58,120 bases of DNA, from contig CAJWHS010000006.1 of NCBI GenBank assembly GCA_913041415.1, positions 1 through 58,120 on the forward strand, written 5' to 3'. Below the pieces are notes generated by a model. It saw only the letters and a program-made list of their open reading frames with translations. It did no database searches and was not told the DNA's origin. This DNA comes from an uncultured Acidimicrobiaceae bacterium (GTDB lineage: Bacteria > Actinomycetota > Acidimicrobiia > Acidimicrobiales > Aldehydirespiratoraceae). Shown here one piece after another: positions 9,065 to 18,127 of this stretch (position 1 is the stretch's first letter; every line of letters starts with the position of its first letter). The translations under genes and the position numbers were made by a program.

Positions 9065-9511
9065 ATGGGAGACGTTCAGGAACGCAACAAGGCCACCGCC
9101 GCTCGATATTGGGAGGCGCTGTACTCCCACAACTGGCAGGCCGTCGCTGGCTTCTTTTCCCCCACCGCCAACTATGTCGACAAGGGGCTGGGCGAATCCC
9201 TCGGTGGCGCCCACGGACCCGACGAGATCATCGCTCGACTCCGACTCGGGCTCGACCCGGTCGAGGCCCACAACCACATCGAGGGGACGATGATCGCCGA
9301 GGGCGACATCGTCGTCACTGAGCACGAAGAGGAGTGGGTGTTCCACACCGGTGAACGCATCCTCCATCCGTTCGCTTCAGTGATGGTGTTCGCCCCCGAC
9401 GGGAAGATCGAGCGCTGGTGGGACTATTCGAACCTCGGCAACCTGCTCGACAACGCGCCCGCCTGGTGGCTCGAACACATCGCTCAGGGGTACCGCTCCG
9501 CAGAGAAGTAG
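9065..9511 (+). CDS. NTF2-like (SnoaL/limonene-epoxide hydrolase-type) protein
   Basis: The 148-residue protein has the NTF2-like cone fold pattern: an N-terminal helix (NKATAARYWEALYSHNWQAV), FFSPTANYVDKG, then strands HIEGTMIAEGDIVVTEHEEEWVF and FASVMVFAPDGKIERWWDYSNL. This family includes ketosteroid isomerases, SnoaL cyclases and limonene-epoxide hydrolases; the reaction here cannot be named. Its last 28 bases overlap the 3' end of the TetR gene on the other strand. Confidence 0.8.
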   Translation: MGDVQERNKATAARYWEALYSHNWQAVAGFFSPTANYVDKGLGESLGGAHGPDEIIARLRLGLDPVEAHNHIEGTMIAEGDIVVTEHEEEWVFHTGERILHPFASVMVFAPDGKIERWWDYSNLGNLLDNAPAWWLEHIAQGYRSAEK

Positions 9512-10119
9512 CGAGTCTCGATCCCATCAAGCACGGTTTCGAGGCCTTCGGCGAAGCGTTCTTCGCGACTCAGGTTCACCAACAGCTCCCGCCTGAAAGT
9601 CGCGACTCGGACAAATTCCCCGTCGGGAGCAAGATTCGGCACGTCGCTTGCCGAACTTGCCTGCTGCACGAGTGTGCCGACCACCCAGTTCGCCACGACA
9701 CTGAAGGCGAGGGCGGCGACGCGGAGATTGTCGGTGGTGTCGTCGAAGATCGCAACGACCCGGTCGAGAAAGCGTTGCTCACCGCGAGAGACGGGCGGAC
9801 GGCCGACCAGTAACGGGAACGCATTGGGGTGCGCTGCTGCGACCGAGACATAGCTGAGAGCCATCTCGGCGGCCCGCACCCGCCAGGGTCCATCAGGTTC
9901 GGTGTAGGCATCGAGGATGTGCTCGTACAGGCGGTCAGCGACCGCATCGAGCAGGTCGTCCTTATTGTCGACATGGTTATAAAGCGACATCGCCTCAACC
10001 CCAAGCTCGGCGCCCAGCTTGCGCATACTCAGTTGATCGAGCCCGCGCTCGTCGATCAGCGACAGCGCAGTCTCGGCGATCAGTGCCCGATTGAGGGGCG
10101 CACGCTCGGTGACCGTCAT
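9484..10119 (-). CDS. TetR/AcrR family transcriptional regulator
   Basis: The 211-residue regulator has the TetR N-terminal helix-turn-helix (ALIAETALSLIDERGLDQLSMRKLGAELGVEAMSLYNHVDNKDDLL, about residues 11-58) and a C-terminal ligand-binding region of the tetracyclin-repressor type. The start is the ATG before TVTERAPLNR, supported by a -10 box 6 bases upstream. The target is not obvious; the convergent SDR/NTF2-like pair is one candidate. Confidence 0.9.
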   Translation of the reverse strand: MTVTERAPLNRALIAETALSLIDERGLDQLSMRKLGAELGVEAMSLYNHVDNKDDLLDAVADRLYEHILDAYTEPDGPWRVRAAEMALSYVSVAAAHPNAFPLLVGRPPVSRGEQRFLDRVVAIFDDTTDNLRVAALAFSVVANWVVGTLVQQASSASDVPNLAPDGEFVRVATFRRELLVNLSREERFAEGLETVLDGIETRYFSAERYP

Positions 10120-10125
10120 CCCGAG

Positions 10126-10131
10126 AGTGTA
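10126..10131 (-). promoter_or_regulatory. -10 box TACACT for the TetR gene (leaderless)
   Basis: On the minus strand TACACT ends 6 bases before the ATG at 10119. Confidence 0.45.
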
Positions 10132-10190
10132 GGGCGAGTGGGGGTTCCGTCTGCGAGCTGTGTCGGCACCGGCCATGCCTGCGGGTCGGT

Positions 10191-11255
10191 TCACGGCGAT
10201 GGGGCAGGTCGCCTCACTTGGCTCGGCCAGCTGACGACGAGAAACGAGCCCATCCCGGCAGGATCGAGCAGGGCACCCGCCTCGGTGAGCCGACTCCGTG
10301 CCCGAAGCGCAGCGAGGTCACCGACGTGGGCCGAAGCCTCCCAAGCACGGCGGCCTTCCTCGACGAGCGCATCGATACCGTACCGGCGCAGGAACGCTGC
10401 CTGCGTCTCGATGACCGGCGATCCGATCGCCGCTAGTTGCTCGGTCGGCACGTCGATCGTGATGTCGCACCGACCGGGCTCAGCGAGCCAATCGACAACT
10501 CGGTCATGACCTCGATAGGCACGCAGCCACTCACCTTCGCGTTCGAGCAAGGCACTCGTCGGCGCGGCGTAATCGAGCACGACAAGGAGGGCCCCGGGGA
10601 AGCGGTGCCGCCGCTCACTCACCCAGTCGGTCGCCGGCCCGATGACGGGCAGCACGCTCCCTGCGGGGGCGTCGTCAACGCCGGCCGGTGTCGCCGTCGG
10701 CGAGCCACCAACCAGCGCGAAGCCGGTGTCGCCGGTGCCGACCCGCAGCTCGAACCAACCCGACTCGCCACGCTGAACAATGTCGAAGGCGAGATTGTCA
10801 AGAAGTTCGTTGGCGAACACGACATCAACCTGATCGAGCGAACGGTCGTCGGCCACCGACCGCAAATGATCACCCTCAGGATGCTGGAGCCGTTGGCTAT
10901 CGGACCGCTCGACCATCACCCACTTGAGCGCGCCCGCCGCGAGGCACGCGCCGGCGGCAGCGGTGACGGTGCGGGCAAGGGTGCCCGGACCAGCGCCGTG
11001 CTCAGCGACGACAAAGCGATTCGGCTCCCCAGCCTCCCGCCACCATGCATCGACAGCGTTGCTGACAACCGCACCGAAGAGCGGCCCCACTTCAGGGGCG
11101 GTGATGAAATCACCGCGACGGCCCGCCTGACCAACGGCTGCGTAGAAGCCCTCCGCCTCGTCGTACAGGGCCGCATCGACAAAATCGGACACGGCGATGG
11201 GCCCATCGGCCGCGATGCGCGCTCGGAGTCGATCGGCCAGCGATGTGGCCGCCAT
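10191..11255 (-). CDS. MidA/NDUFAF7-family SAM-dependent protein arginine methyltransferase
   Basis: The 354-residue protein belongs to the Methyltransf_28 (DUF185) family. It has FVDAALYDEAEGFYA and GRRGDFITAPEVGPLFG at the N-terminus, the SAM-binding loop VVAEHGAGPGTLARTV and VVFANELLDNLAFDIV. The mitochondrial homologue NDUFAF7 symmetrically dimethylates an arginine of complex I subunit NDUFS2 (NuoD) during assembly. This gene starts 4 bases after the nuoN stop and is the last gene of the EFG-less complex I operon, which strongly suggests an assembly role. The NuoD of this operon keeps the target arginine (Arg69). No other gene in the window looks like this methyltransferase. Confidence 0.85.
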   Translation of the reverse strand: MAATSLADRLRARIAADGPIAVSDFVDAALYDEAEGFYAAVGQAGRRGDFITAPEVGPLFGAVVSNAVDAWWREAGEPNRFVVAEHGAGPGTLARTVTAAAGACLAAGALKWVMVERSDSQRLQHPEGDHLRSVADDRSLDQVDVVFANELLDNLAFDIVQRGESGWFELRVGTGDTGFALVGGSPTATPAGVDDAPAGSVLPVIGPATDWVSERRHRFPGALLVVLDYAAPTSALLEREGEWLRAYRGHDRVVDWLAEPGRCDITIDVPTEQLAAIGSPVIETQAAFLRRYGIDALVEEGRRAWEASAHVGDLAALRARSRLTEAGALLDPAGMGSFLVVSWPSQVRRPAPSP

Positions 11256-11259
11256 GAGA

Positions 11260-12765
11260 TCAGCCGCCGAGGCCGCCGGCCAACAGCGTGACGTCGAACT
11301 CGCTCACCAGCGGCGGGTAGACGCCGAAGGCGATGGTGAGGGCGGCCGTGATGGCCAATGCCGACACGAGCGACGCCGGGACACGGATCGGTGTCGTGTC
11401 GCCGTTGGGGGCATCCTCCGCCCACATGCCGAGGCCAATGCGGGCGTAGTAGTAGAGCGCGATCACCGAGTTAACGGCGACGAAGACACCGAGCACCACA
11501 CCGGATGCACTCTCGGCCTCGATCACGGCCTCCATGACTCGGAACTTTGCCCACCAACCGCCGAGCGGCGGAATGCCGGCGAGCGAGAACAGGAAGACGC
11601 TCATCGCAATGGTCAGGCCCGGGGCGTAACCGAACAGACCCTTGAACGAGTCGATCTCGGCGGAGCGGGTCTTGCGAGCAACCGCCAGCACGATGGCGAA
11701 GGCGCCGAGGTTCATAGCGGCGTACACCAGGAGATACGTGACCGTGGCGGTGAGGGCGGCGTCACCGACATCGCTGGCGACCGCAAGGGGCGCCAGCATG
11801 TAACCGGCTTGGGCGACACCGGAGTAGGCGAGCATGCGGACCAGGTTGGTCTGACGGAGGGCGACAAGGTTGCCGACGGTCATCGAGGCCGCGGCGAGAA
11901 TCCAGATCAACGGTTCGTACACGTCGTCCCGGCCGAAGAAGCCGACGAAGAGCAGATTGAGCAACGCTACGAAGCCGGCCGCCTTCGACGCGACCGAGAG
12001 GAAGGCCGTAACCGGCGTAGGGGCACCCTCGTAGGTGTCTGGTGCCCAGGTGTGGAACGGGAACGCCGAGACCTTGAAGGCGAAACCGATGATCACGAAG
12101 ATCACGCCCACGACGACAATGGCAGACGGCGAACCATCGACGCTGACGGCTTCGTTGATGTCGGCCAGCAGGGTCGAGCCGGCGCCGCCGTAGAGCAGCG
12201 ACATGCCGTAAAGCATGATCGCAGAAGCGAACACGCCCATCAGGTAGTACTTCAGGCCCGCCTCGTTGCTCTTGAGATCACGCTTGCGCCAGGTCGCGAG
12301 CATGTAGGCGGGGATCGAAAGCAGCTCGAGCGCAACGAAGACCGTGATGAGATCACGGGCCGACGCCATCAGGACCATGCCGAGGATCGAACTCAACAGC
12401 AGGCCGTAGTACTCGCTCTCCCAGTAGTCGCCTTCGGCGACATAATTGGTCGACAAGAGGACGACCACATAGCCGGCGACCAAGAACATCGCCTTCATCA
12501 CGAGGGCGTAGTTGTCGACGACAAAGGCTCCGCCGAACATCACGCGATCCTCACCGTCGAGGGCGAGGGTGACGATCGGGATCATGGTGACCAGCAAGGC
12601 GATCGAGGCGACCGACGAGGTCAGACGACGGCCCCGCTCGAGCCAGACGATGTCCATCACAGTGACAAGCGCGCCGAACGCGAGCAGCGTGAGCTCCGGC
12701 GCGACGGCATGCCAGTCGATGGCGGGTCGAACGAAATCGACCTCTTGGGCGAGCAGGGCGAGCAT
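11260..12765 (-). CDS. nuoN: NADH-quinone oxidoreductase subunit N, set 1
   Basis: The 501-residue protein is an antiporter-like membrane subunit of complex I, one of three proton-pumping modules. It shows TWRKRDLKSNEAGLKYYLMGVFASAIMLYGMSLLYG, VSAFPFHTWAPDTYEGAPTPVTAFLSVASKAAGF (the pumping lysine helix) and a late helix with LGGWWAKF. Predicted helices number about 13-14. It lies 5 bases downstream of nuoM. Confidence 0.95.
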   Translation of the reverse strand: MLALLAQEVDFVRPAIDWHAVAPELTLLAFGALVTVMDIVWLERGRRLTSSVASIALLVTMIPIVTLALDGEDRVMFGGAFVVDNYALVMKAMFLVAGYVVVLLSTNYVAEGDYWESEYYGLLLSSILGMVLMASARDLITVFVALELLSIPAYMLATWRKRDLKSNEAGLKYYLMGVFASAIMLYGMSLLYGGAGSTLLADINEAVSVDGSPSAIVVVGVIFVIIGFAFKVSAFPFHTWAPDTYEGAPTPVTAFLSVASKAAGFVALLNLLFVGFFGRDDVYEPLIWILAAASMTVGNLVALRQTNLVRMLAYSGVAQAGYMLAPLAVASDVGDAALTATVTYLLVYAAMNLGAFAIVLAVARKTRSAEIDSFKGLFGYAPGLTIAMSVFLFSLAGIPPLGGWWAKFRVMEAVIEAESASGVVLGVFVAVNSVIALYYYARIGLGMWAEDAPNGDTTPIRVPASLVSALAITAALTIAFGVYPPLVSEFDVTLLAGGLGG

Positions 12766-12770
12766 CAGGT

Positions 12771-14360
12771 TCAGCCTCCGAGGGCGGCCGTGGTGGCGTC
12801 GGCGACACCGTCACAACCGTTCTCAAACTGCAGACAGTTGTTGAGCGACTCGACGACGGCCGGGTCGGTGACTTCGAAGATCAGGCCGGGGGCCACGCCG
12901 AAAAGCACGATGAGTAAGAGGAAGGGTGTCCACGACACCCACTCCAGCGGCGTGACATCGACGATCTCGGGATCGTTGGCGAACTCCTCAGGGGGCTCGC
13001 CCATCGCGGTTCGCTGGAGCAGCCACAGGAGATAGCCGGCGGCGAGCACCGTACCGACAGCGGCGACGACCATGTAGCCGCGGAACGTCTCGACAGGGAG
13101 ACCATTGGCGGGCTGATAGGCCGACAAGATCGCCGGGAACTCACCCCAGAAGCCGGCGAGGCCAGGCAGGCCAAGCGACGCCATCGACGTGAAGCCGAGA
13201 ATCCAACCGAGACGCGGCGCCTGGATGAGCATGCCGCCGAGACGGCCAATCTCGAGGGTGTGATAGCGGTCCTTCACCGAACCGGCGATGAAGAACAGCA
13301 TGCCGGTGATAAGACCGTGGGCCACCATGCCGAAGATGGCGGCGTTGATGCCGAAGTCGGTGAGGGTCGAGATGCCGAGCATCACGAACCCCATGTGCGC
13401 CACCGACGAGAACGCGATCAGGCGCTTCATGTCGGTCTGGGCAAGACAGCCGAGGGCGCCGTAAATGATGCCGATGACGGCAAGCAGGCCGATCACCGGG
13501 GCCCAGGCCTCGGCGGCTTCGGGAAGCATCGGGATCGAGATGCGGATGAAGCCATACGTGCCGAGCTTGAGCAGCACCGCAGCCAGGATTACCGAACCCT
13601 GCGTGGGCGCCTGCGTGTGGGCATCGGGCAACCAGGTGTGGAACGGGAACATTGGCACCTTGACGCCGAAGCCGATGAACATGCCACCGAAGATCAGCAA
13701 CTGGCTGCTGCGGGCGATGCCGGCGCCGGCGGTGTCGGTGAGCTCTCGCATGTCGAAGGTGCGCAGGAACTCGCCGGTGACGGGATCCTTGGCGAGGAAG
13801 AACAGCGCCAGGAAGCCGAGCAGCATCAGGGCCGAACCGAACAGCGTGTAGAGGAAGAACTTCAGCGAGGCATAGCGGCGGTCGTCGCCACCCCACACCG
13901 CGATCATGAAGAACATCGGGAGCAAGACGACCTCGAAGAAGACGAAGAAGAGGATGAGGTCCTGCGCCACGAAGGTGCCGATCATGCCGGTCTCGAGGAT
14001 CAGCATGAGGATGAGGAACGACTTGGTGTTGCCCGGCGACGGGATGTGGCTCCACGAGTAGAGGAAGACCAACGGCATCACCAGCACGGTGAGTGCGATG
14101 AGCGGCAGCGACATGCCGTCGACGCCGAGCGTGTACCCGGCGCCGATGACGTCGATCCACGGCTCATCGACCACCCACTGAAGTTGACCAGCCTGGTCGT
14201 AGTTGAAGTCGAACAACATCGCGATGCCGAGACCGAAGGCGACGAGGCTGACCGCAAGCGCCCAGCGCTTATGGAGTTCGTCGTCGTTCGGCATCGCCAT
14301 GGCGATGACGGCACCGAGGAGCGGTACGAACGTGACAGCGGTGAGGATCCAAGAGTCCAT
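12771..14360 (-). CDS. nuoM: NADH-quinone oxidoreductase subunit M, set 1
   Basis: The 529-residue antiporter-like subunit has the conserved glutamate helix LILFFVFFEVVLLPMFFMI, the segment KVPMFPFHTWLPDAHTQAPTQGSVILAAVLLKLGTYG with the key Lys and His residues, and LLGFTSMASLGLPGLAGF-like sequence near helix 12. It carries proton translocation in the membrane arm. It starts with ATG 30 bases after the nuoL stop. Confidence 0.95.
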   Translation of the reverse strand: MDSWILTAVTFVPLLGAVIAMAMPNDDELHKRWALAVSLVAFGLGIAMLFDFNYDQAGQLQWVVDEPWIDVIGAGYTLGVDGMSLPLIALTVLVMPLVFLYSWSHIPSPGNTKSFLILMLILETGMIGTFVAQDLILFFVFFEVVLLPMFFMIAVWGGDDRRYASLKFFLYTLFGSALMLLGFLALFFLAKDPVTGEFLRTFDMRELTDTAGAGIARSSQLLIFGGMFIGFGVKVPMFPFHTWLPDAHTQAPTQGSVILAAVLLKLGTYGFIRISIPMLPEAAEAWAPVIGLLAVIGIIYGALGCLAQTDMKRLIAFSSVAHMGFVMLGISTLTDFGINAAIFGMVAHGLITGMLFFIAGSVKDRYHTLEIGRLGGMLIQAPRLGWILGFTSMASLGLPGLAGFWGEFPAILSAYQPANGLPVETFRGYMVVAAVGTVLAAGYLLWLLQRTAMGEPPEEFANDPEIVDVTPLEWVSWTPFLLLIVLFGVAPGLIFEVTDPAVVESLNNCLQFENGCDGVADATTAALGG

Positions 14361-14390
14361 TGCAGTGTGTTCCCGTTACTGAGGTGAGAG

Positions 14391-16730
14391 CTAGAGGGCC
14401 AGAAGGAGGACGAAGGCGCCGGCCAGGATGGCCGCACCGGCGAACATGATCGCCGCGTAGTTCTGCACGCGGCCGGTGTTGATGTGTCGGAGTTCTTCGC
14501 CGATCGCGTCGGATGTGCGACCGGAGGCATTGATGGCGCCGTCGACGACGCCTTGATCGATCTTTTCGTAGACGAGTTTGCCGCTCTGCACGGCGGTGCG
14601 CCCGGCACCGTCGACCGTGCCGTCGAGCACGTTCTGGTTCACCCAGTATGCGGCCTTTGCGATCGGGCCCTTCGTGCCACCGGCGATGATGCCGGTGTAG
14701 AGGTGATCGAGGTAGTACTTGTTCACCAGCAGCTTGTGGCCGGCTCGGGCCAACGCATTCGTGGTGGTGACACCGTTGGGAAGCCCCACGAGGTGCTCGC
14801 CGGTGCGCTGCGCCAGACGATCGACCTTCACGAAGTAGTAGGTGAACGCAGCGCCTGCGCCGGCGACGGCGACCAGCGAGGCCACGATCGCAAGCCACCA
14901 GCTCGGCGTGGCGTGGCCGACAGCCGGGAAATACGACGAGCCCGCTGGCTCGATGAAGTGCAAGAAGCGTTCCTGCCAACCCGCAGGATCCTTCTTCGAG
15001 CCGGTGAGGAAACCGGGCGGGAGGTTGGCGAAGCCGACAAGGATCGAGAACGCCGACAGGATGTAGAGCGGGTAAAGGATCCGCGGGCCCGACTCGTGCG
15101 GCTCGCCGTGATGGCCGTGGTCGTCGGCATGATCCTCAGCGTGATCGTCGTGGTGGCCGCCGCGGTACTCACCGTGGAAGGTCAGGTAGACGCAACGAGT
15201 CATGTAGGCAGCGGTGAGGGCCGCGCCGATCATGCCCATGACGAAGTGGAAGGTGTAGCTGCCCGGCGCTGAGCCGCTGCCACCAAGGATGCCCCAGCCA
15301 CCGGTGTTGACGAGGATCTCGTCCTTGGACCAGAAGCCGGCGAGCGGGAAGAGACCGGCGAGCGCAAGCGAGCCGATGACGAACGTGACATAGGTCTTCG
15401 GCATGAATTTGCGCATGCCGCCCATGTCCTTCTTCATGTCGAAGCTGTGCACGGCGTGGGCGACCGAGCCCGAACCGAGGAAGAGGTTGGCCTTGAAGAA
15501 GGCGTGGGTGAAGAGGTGGAAGACCGCCGCCGTCCAGGCGCCGACGCCGAGCGCCATCGCCATGTACCCGAGCTGCGAGACGGTCGAGTAGGCGAGCACC
15601 TTCTTGATGTCGTCTTGAACGAAGGCGAGAAGGCCCGCACCGACGAGGGTCACGGCACCGACCGTGGCGAGGAAGTTGATGCTCGAGCCGTCGATCTGCA
15701 TCCCCTCCCAGAAGACAGGGAAGAGGCGGGCGACCATGTAGATGCCGGCGACGACCATCGTGGCAGCGTGGATGAGCGCCGAGACCGGCGTGGGCCCGGC
15801 CATGGCGTCGGGCAGCCAGGTGTGTAGCACAAACTGGCCTGACTTCGACATCACGGCGATCGTGAGGCAGGCCGCTGCGACCACGAGTGCGGTGTGGCTC
15901 ACACCGCCCTGGAGGATGTTCTCGTTAATCGTGATCGTGTCGAAGGTCATGCCCTTGCCAGCGGCGAAGAACAGCGTGATCATGCCGACGAGAAGGCCAA
16001 CATCCCCGACACGGTTGGTGATGAACGCCTTCAGTGCGGCGTCGCTGTTGGGCTTCTCTTCCCACCAGTGACCGATCAGGGCGAACGAACACACGCCGAC
16101 GAGTTCCCAACCGACGATCATCTGGAGAATGTTGTCGCTAAGGACAAAGAAAAGCATCGAGGAGGTGAACAGCGACAAGAACGCAAAGAAGTGCGTGTAG
16201 CGGCGATCGCCACCGACGTAATCCGTCGAGTAGATGTGCACCAGCAACGAGATCATCGTGACGACGAACAGCATCATCACACTGAGGCCGTCGACCATGA
16301 TGCCGGCGTTGAACTCCACACCGCCGGACTGCAACCACTGGGTGGTCTTCTGCACGGCCACATAGGCCTGACCGTCGCCCCCAGCAGCTTCCGCTGCGGT
16401 GCCCGCGGCAAGGGTCACGTTGTCGACAGCGGAACCCGTGCCGTCGTCGACAAGGACGGCAGCCTTCTCTCCATACGTGTCGAGCGTGAAGTTGTCGCGG
16501 TGGTCCATCCAGGCAGCACCAGTGAGGATCGCGAGGATGAAGCTGATCGAGACGGCAGTGATGCCGAACTCGGCGCCCTTGAAGGGCATCTTCTTGCCGA
16601 AGAAGAGGATGAGGACAAACGAGATTGCCGGCAACAGGGCGATCAACCACGCGTTCTCCAGGAGCCAGTTGGCCTCGTTGGTAACGGTGGAGACTTCGGA
16701 AACCGCGCCAGCGGCGAGATGGGGGAACAC
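14391..16730 (-). CDS. nuoL: NADH-quinone oxidoreductase subunit L, set 1
   Basis: The 779-residue distal pump subunit has MIVGWELVGVCSFALIGHWW (pumping Glu), SGQFVLHTWLPDAMAGPTPV and ALIHAATMVVAGIYMVAR, and ends with the long amphipathic helix and anchor region. It is longer than E. coli NuoL because of two loop insertions: a hydrophilic loop after helix 2 (about residues 75-125) and a His/Asp-rich stretch (about residues 522-547) after the THFxGEYR-like motif. The start is GTG, 7 bases after nuoK. Confidence 0.95.
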   Translation of the reverse strand: MFPHLAAGAVSEVSTVTNEANWLLENAWLIALLPAISFVLILFFGKKMPFKGAEFGITAVSISFILAILTGAAWMDHRDNFTLDTYGEKAAVLVDDGTGSAVDNVTLAAGTAAEAAGGDGQAYVAVQKTTQWLQSGGVEFNAGIMVDGLSVMMLFVVTMISLLVHIYSTDYVGGDRRYTHFFAFLSLFTSSMLFFVLSDNILQMIVGWELVGVCSFALIGHWWEEKPNSDAALKAFITNRVGDVGLLVGMITLFFAAGKGMTFDTITINENILQGGVSHTALVVAAACLTIAVMSKSGQFVLHTWLPDAMAGPTPVSALIHAATMVVAGIYMVARLFPVFWEGMQIDGSSINFLATVGAVTLVGAGLLAFVQDDIKKVLAYSTVSQLGYMAMALGVGAWTAAVFHLFTHAFFKANLFLGSGSVAHAVHSFDMKKDMGGMRKFMPKTYVTFVIGSLALAGLFPLAGFWSKDEILVNTGGWGILGGSGSAPGSYTFHFVMGMIGAALTAAYMTRCVYLTFHGEYRGGHHDDHAEDHADDHGHHGEPHESGPRILYPLYILSAFSILVGFANLPPGFLTGSKKDPAGWQERFLHFIEPAGSSYFPAVGHATPSWWLAIVASLVAVAGAGAAFTYYFVKVDRLAQRTGEHLVGLPNGVTTTNALARAGHKLLVNKYYLDHLYTGIIAGGTKGPIAKAAYWVNQNVLDGTVDGAGRTAVQSGKLVYEKIDQGVVDGAINASGRTSDAIGEELRHINTGRVQNYAAIMFAGAAILAGAFVLLLAL

Positions 16731-16737
16731 GACCTGC

Positions 16738-17037
16738 TCAGCCCTTCAGCAGGTCGGCCTGGGTTAGGTCGATACTGCGGCGGTTGCGGTACATGAGGAG
16801 CACAATGGCGAGACCGATGCCGACTTCGGCAGCGGCCACAGCGATCGTGAACAGGGCGAACACCGAACCACCGACGTCGGCGCGGAACGCACCAAACGCC
16901 ACGAGGTTGATGTTGACGGCGTTGAGAATCAACTCGACCGACATGAGCACGAGCATGCCGTTCTTTCGGGCGAGCACGCCATACACGCCGAGACAGAACA
17001 AGACGGCGCTGAGGAGCAGGAACTGGTTCAGCAGCAT
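16738..17037 (-). CDS. nuoK: NADH-quinone oxidoreductase subunit K, set 1
   Basis: The 99-residue subunit has three predicted transmembrane helices with [21 protein letters not shown], which carries the two conserved membrane glutamates region, and ends with the usual cytoplasmic [16 protein letters not shown]. It links the E-channel to NuoN. It sits 8 bases downstream of nuoJ. Confidence 0.95.
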   Translation of the reverse strand: MLLNQFLLLSAVLFCLGVYGVLARKNGMLVLMSVELILNAVNINLVAFGAFRADVGGSVFALFTIAVAAAEVGIGLAIVLLMYRNRRSIDLTQADLLKG

Positions 17038-17045
17038 GGTGATCC

Positions 17046-17576
17046 TCAGTCTTTCCGGGCTACGACGATGGCCCCGATGAGGGCGGCGAGCAGAAGCACC
17101 GACACCGCTTCGAAGGGGACGATGTACTGGCTGAAGATGGCGTCGGACACCTCGACGACGCCCTGCGGTCCGTCAATATCGACCCGGGTGTCCTCGAAGG
17201 AGTCGACCAAGGCCACCGCCATCACGGCGAACAACAACACGCCGACGATCGCAGCCATCGCCCGCTTCTCGCCGGCAACGGTCTCGTCGTCGCCCATCGA
17301 CGCACGCGTGAGCATGACGCCGAACAGAAACAACACGATCACAGCACCGATGTAGACGAGCACTTGCGTGACCGCAACGAATTCAGCACCGAGGAAGAGG
17401 AACTGCACCGCAACGCCGGCCAGCACGACGACCAGCCAGAGCGCAGCGTGCACGACGTTGGCGGTCGTGACCACCCGGAACGCCGCGTAGATCATCGTCC
17501 CCGCGATCACCGCGAAGAAGATGTTCTGTGCCACATAGAGATCGGTCTCCGAGGAGACCTGGGCCAACAACTGCAT
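17046..17576 (-). CDS. nuoJ: NADH-quinone oxidoreductase subunit J, set 1
   Basis: The 176-residue subunit has five predicted helices. [37 protein letters not shown] and [25 protein letters not shown] include the conserved helix-3 pi-bulge region ([12 protein letters not shown]). The ATG overlaps the nuoI stop as TGATG; an in-frame extension upstream lies inside nuoI and is not part of the gene. Confidence 0.95.
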   Translation of the reverse strand: MQLLAQVSSETDLYVAQNIFFAVIAGTMIYAAFRVVTTANVVHAALWLVVVLAGVAVQFLFLGAEFVAVTQVLVYIGAVIVLFLFGVMLTRASMGDDETVAGEKRAMAAIVGVLLFAVMAVALVDSFEDTRVDIDGPQGVVEVSDAIFSQYIVPFEAVSVLLLAALIGAIVVARKD

Positions 17577-18118
17577 CACGTCGAGGGAACCTTCTTGACT
17601 TTGGCTTCCGAACCCGCCTCGTAGGGCTCGAACTCCGGCACCGTCTCCATCCACTCCGCTAGGCGCGACTTGTCGTGAAGGAGATCAGCGATTCGAGGCT
17701 CGGAAAACTCATACTCCGGGCTCCAGAACAGCGCCTCGAACGGGCAGACCTCGACACAGATGCCGCAGTACATGCACAGAGCAAAATCGATGTCGAAGCG
17801 ATCGAGGGCGTTGACCTGGCGGGGCTTACCGCCAGCACGGCGCGGCGGCGCCTTTTCCTTATGGCCCTCGATGTAGATGCACCAGTCCGGGCACTCACGA
17901 GCGCAGAGCATGCACGCCGTGCAGTTCTCCTCGTGCAGGGCGATCACACCGCGGGCACGGGCGGGCGGCGCTTCCTTCTCGTGCGGGTACTGCACGGTGT
18001 CGGCGCCCTTGACCGGGTTGGGGATCGGCTTCTTGGGGTCCGGGAAGATCGTGCGGAGCATGGTGCCACCGGTGACACCGAGGCCCTTGACGATTCCGGT
18101 CGGTAGGTAACGTCCCAT
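17576..18118 (-). CDS. nuoI: NADH-quinone oxidoreductase subunit I, set 1 (2x[4Fe-4S])
   Basis: The 180-residue iron-sulfur subunit has both tetranuclear cluster motifs, [15 protein letters not shown] and [15 protein letters not shown], which carry clusters N6a and N6b. Between them lies a basic loop ([15 protein letters not shown]) that is longer than usual. It conducts electrons toward NuoB next to the membrane. Since this operon has no nuoEFG, NuoI would be among the outermost cofactor-bearing subunits if the set forms its own complex. Confidence 0.95.
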   Translation of the reverse strand: MGRYLPTGIVKGLGVTGGTMLRTIFPDPKKPIPNPVKGADTVQYPHEKEAPPARARGVIALHEENCTACMLCARECPDWCIYIEGHKEKAPPRRAGGKPRQVNALDRFDIDFALCMYCGICVEVCPFEALFWSPEYEFSEPRIADLLHDKSRLAEWMETVPEFEPYEAGSEAKVKKVPST

Positions 18119-18127
18119 GACTGGCTC

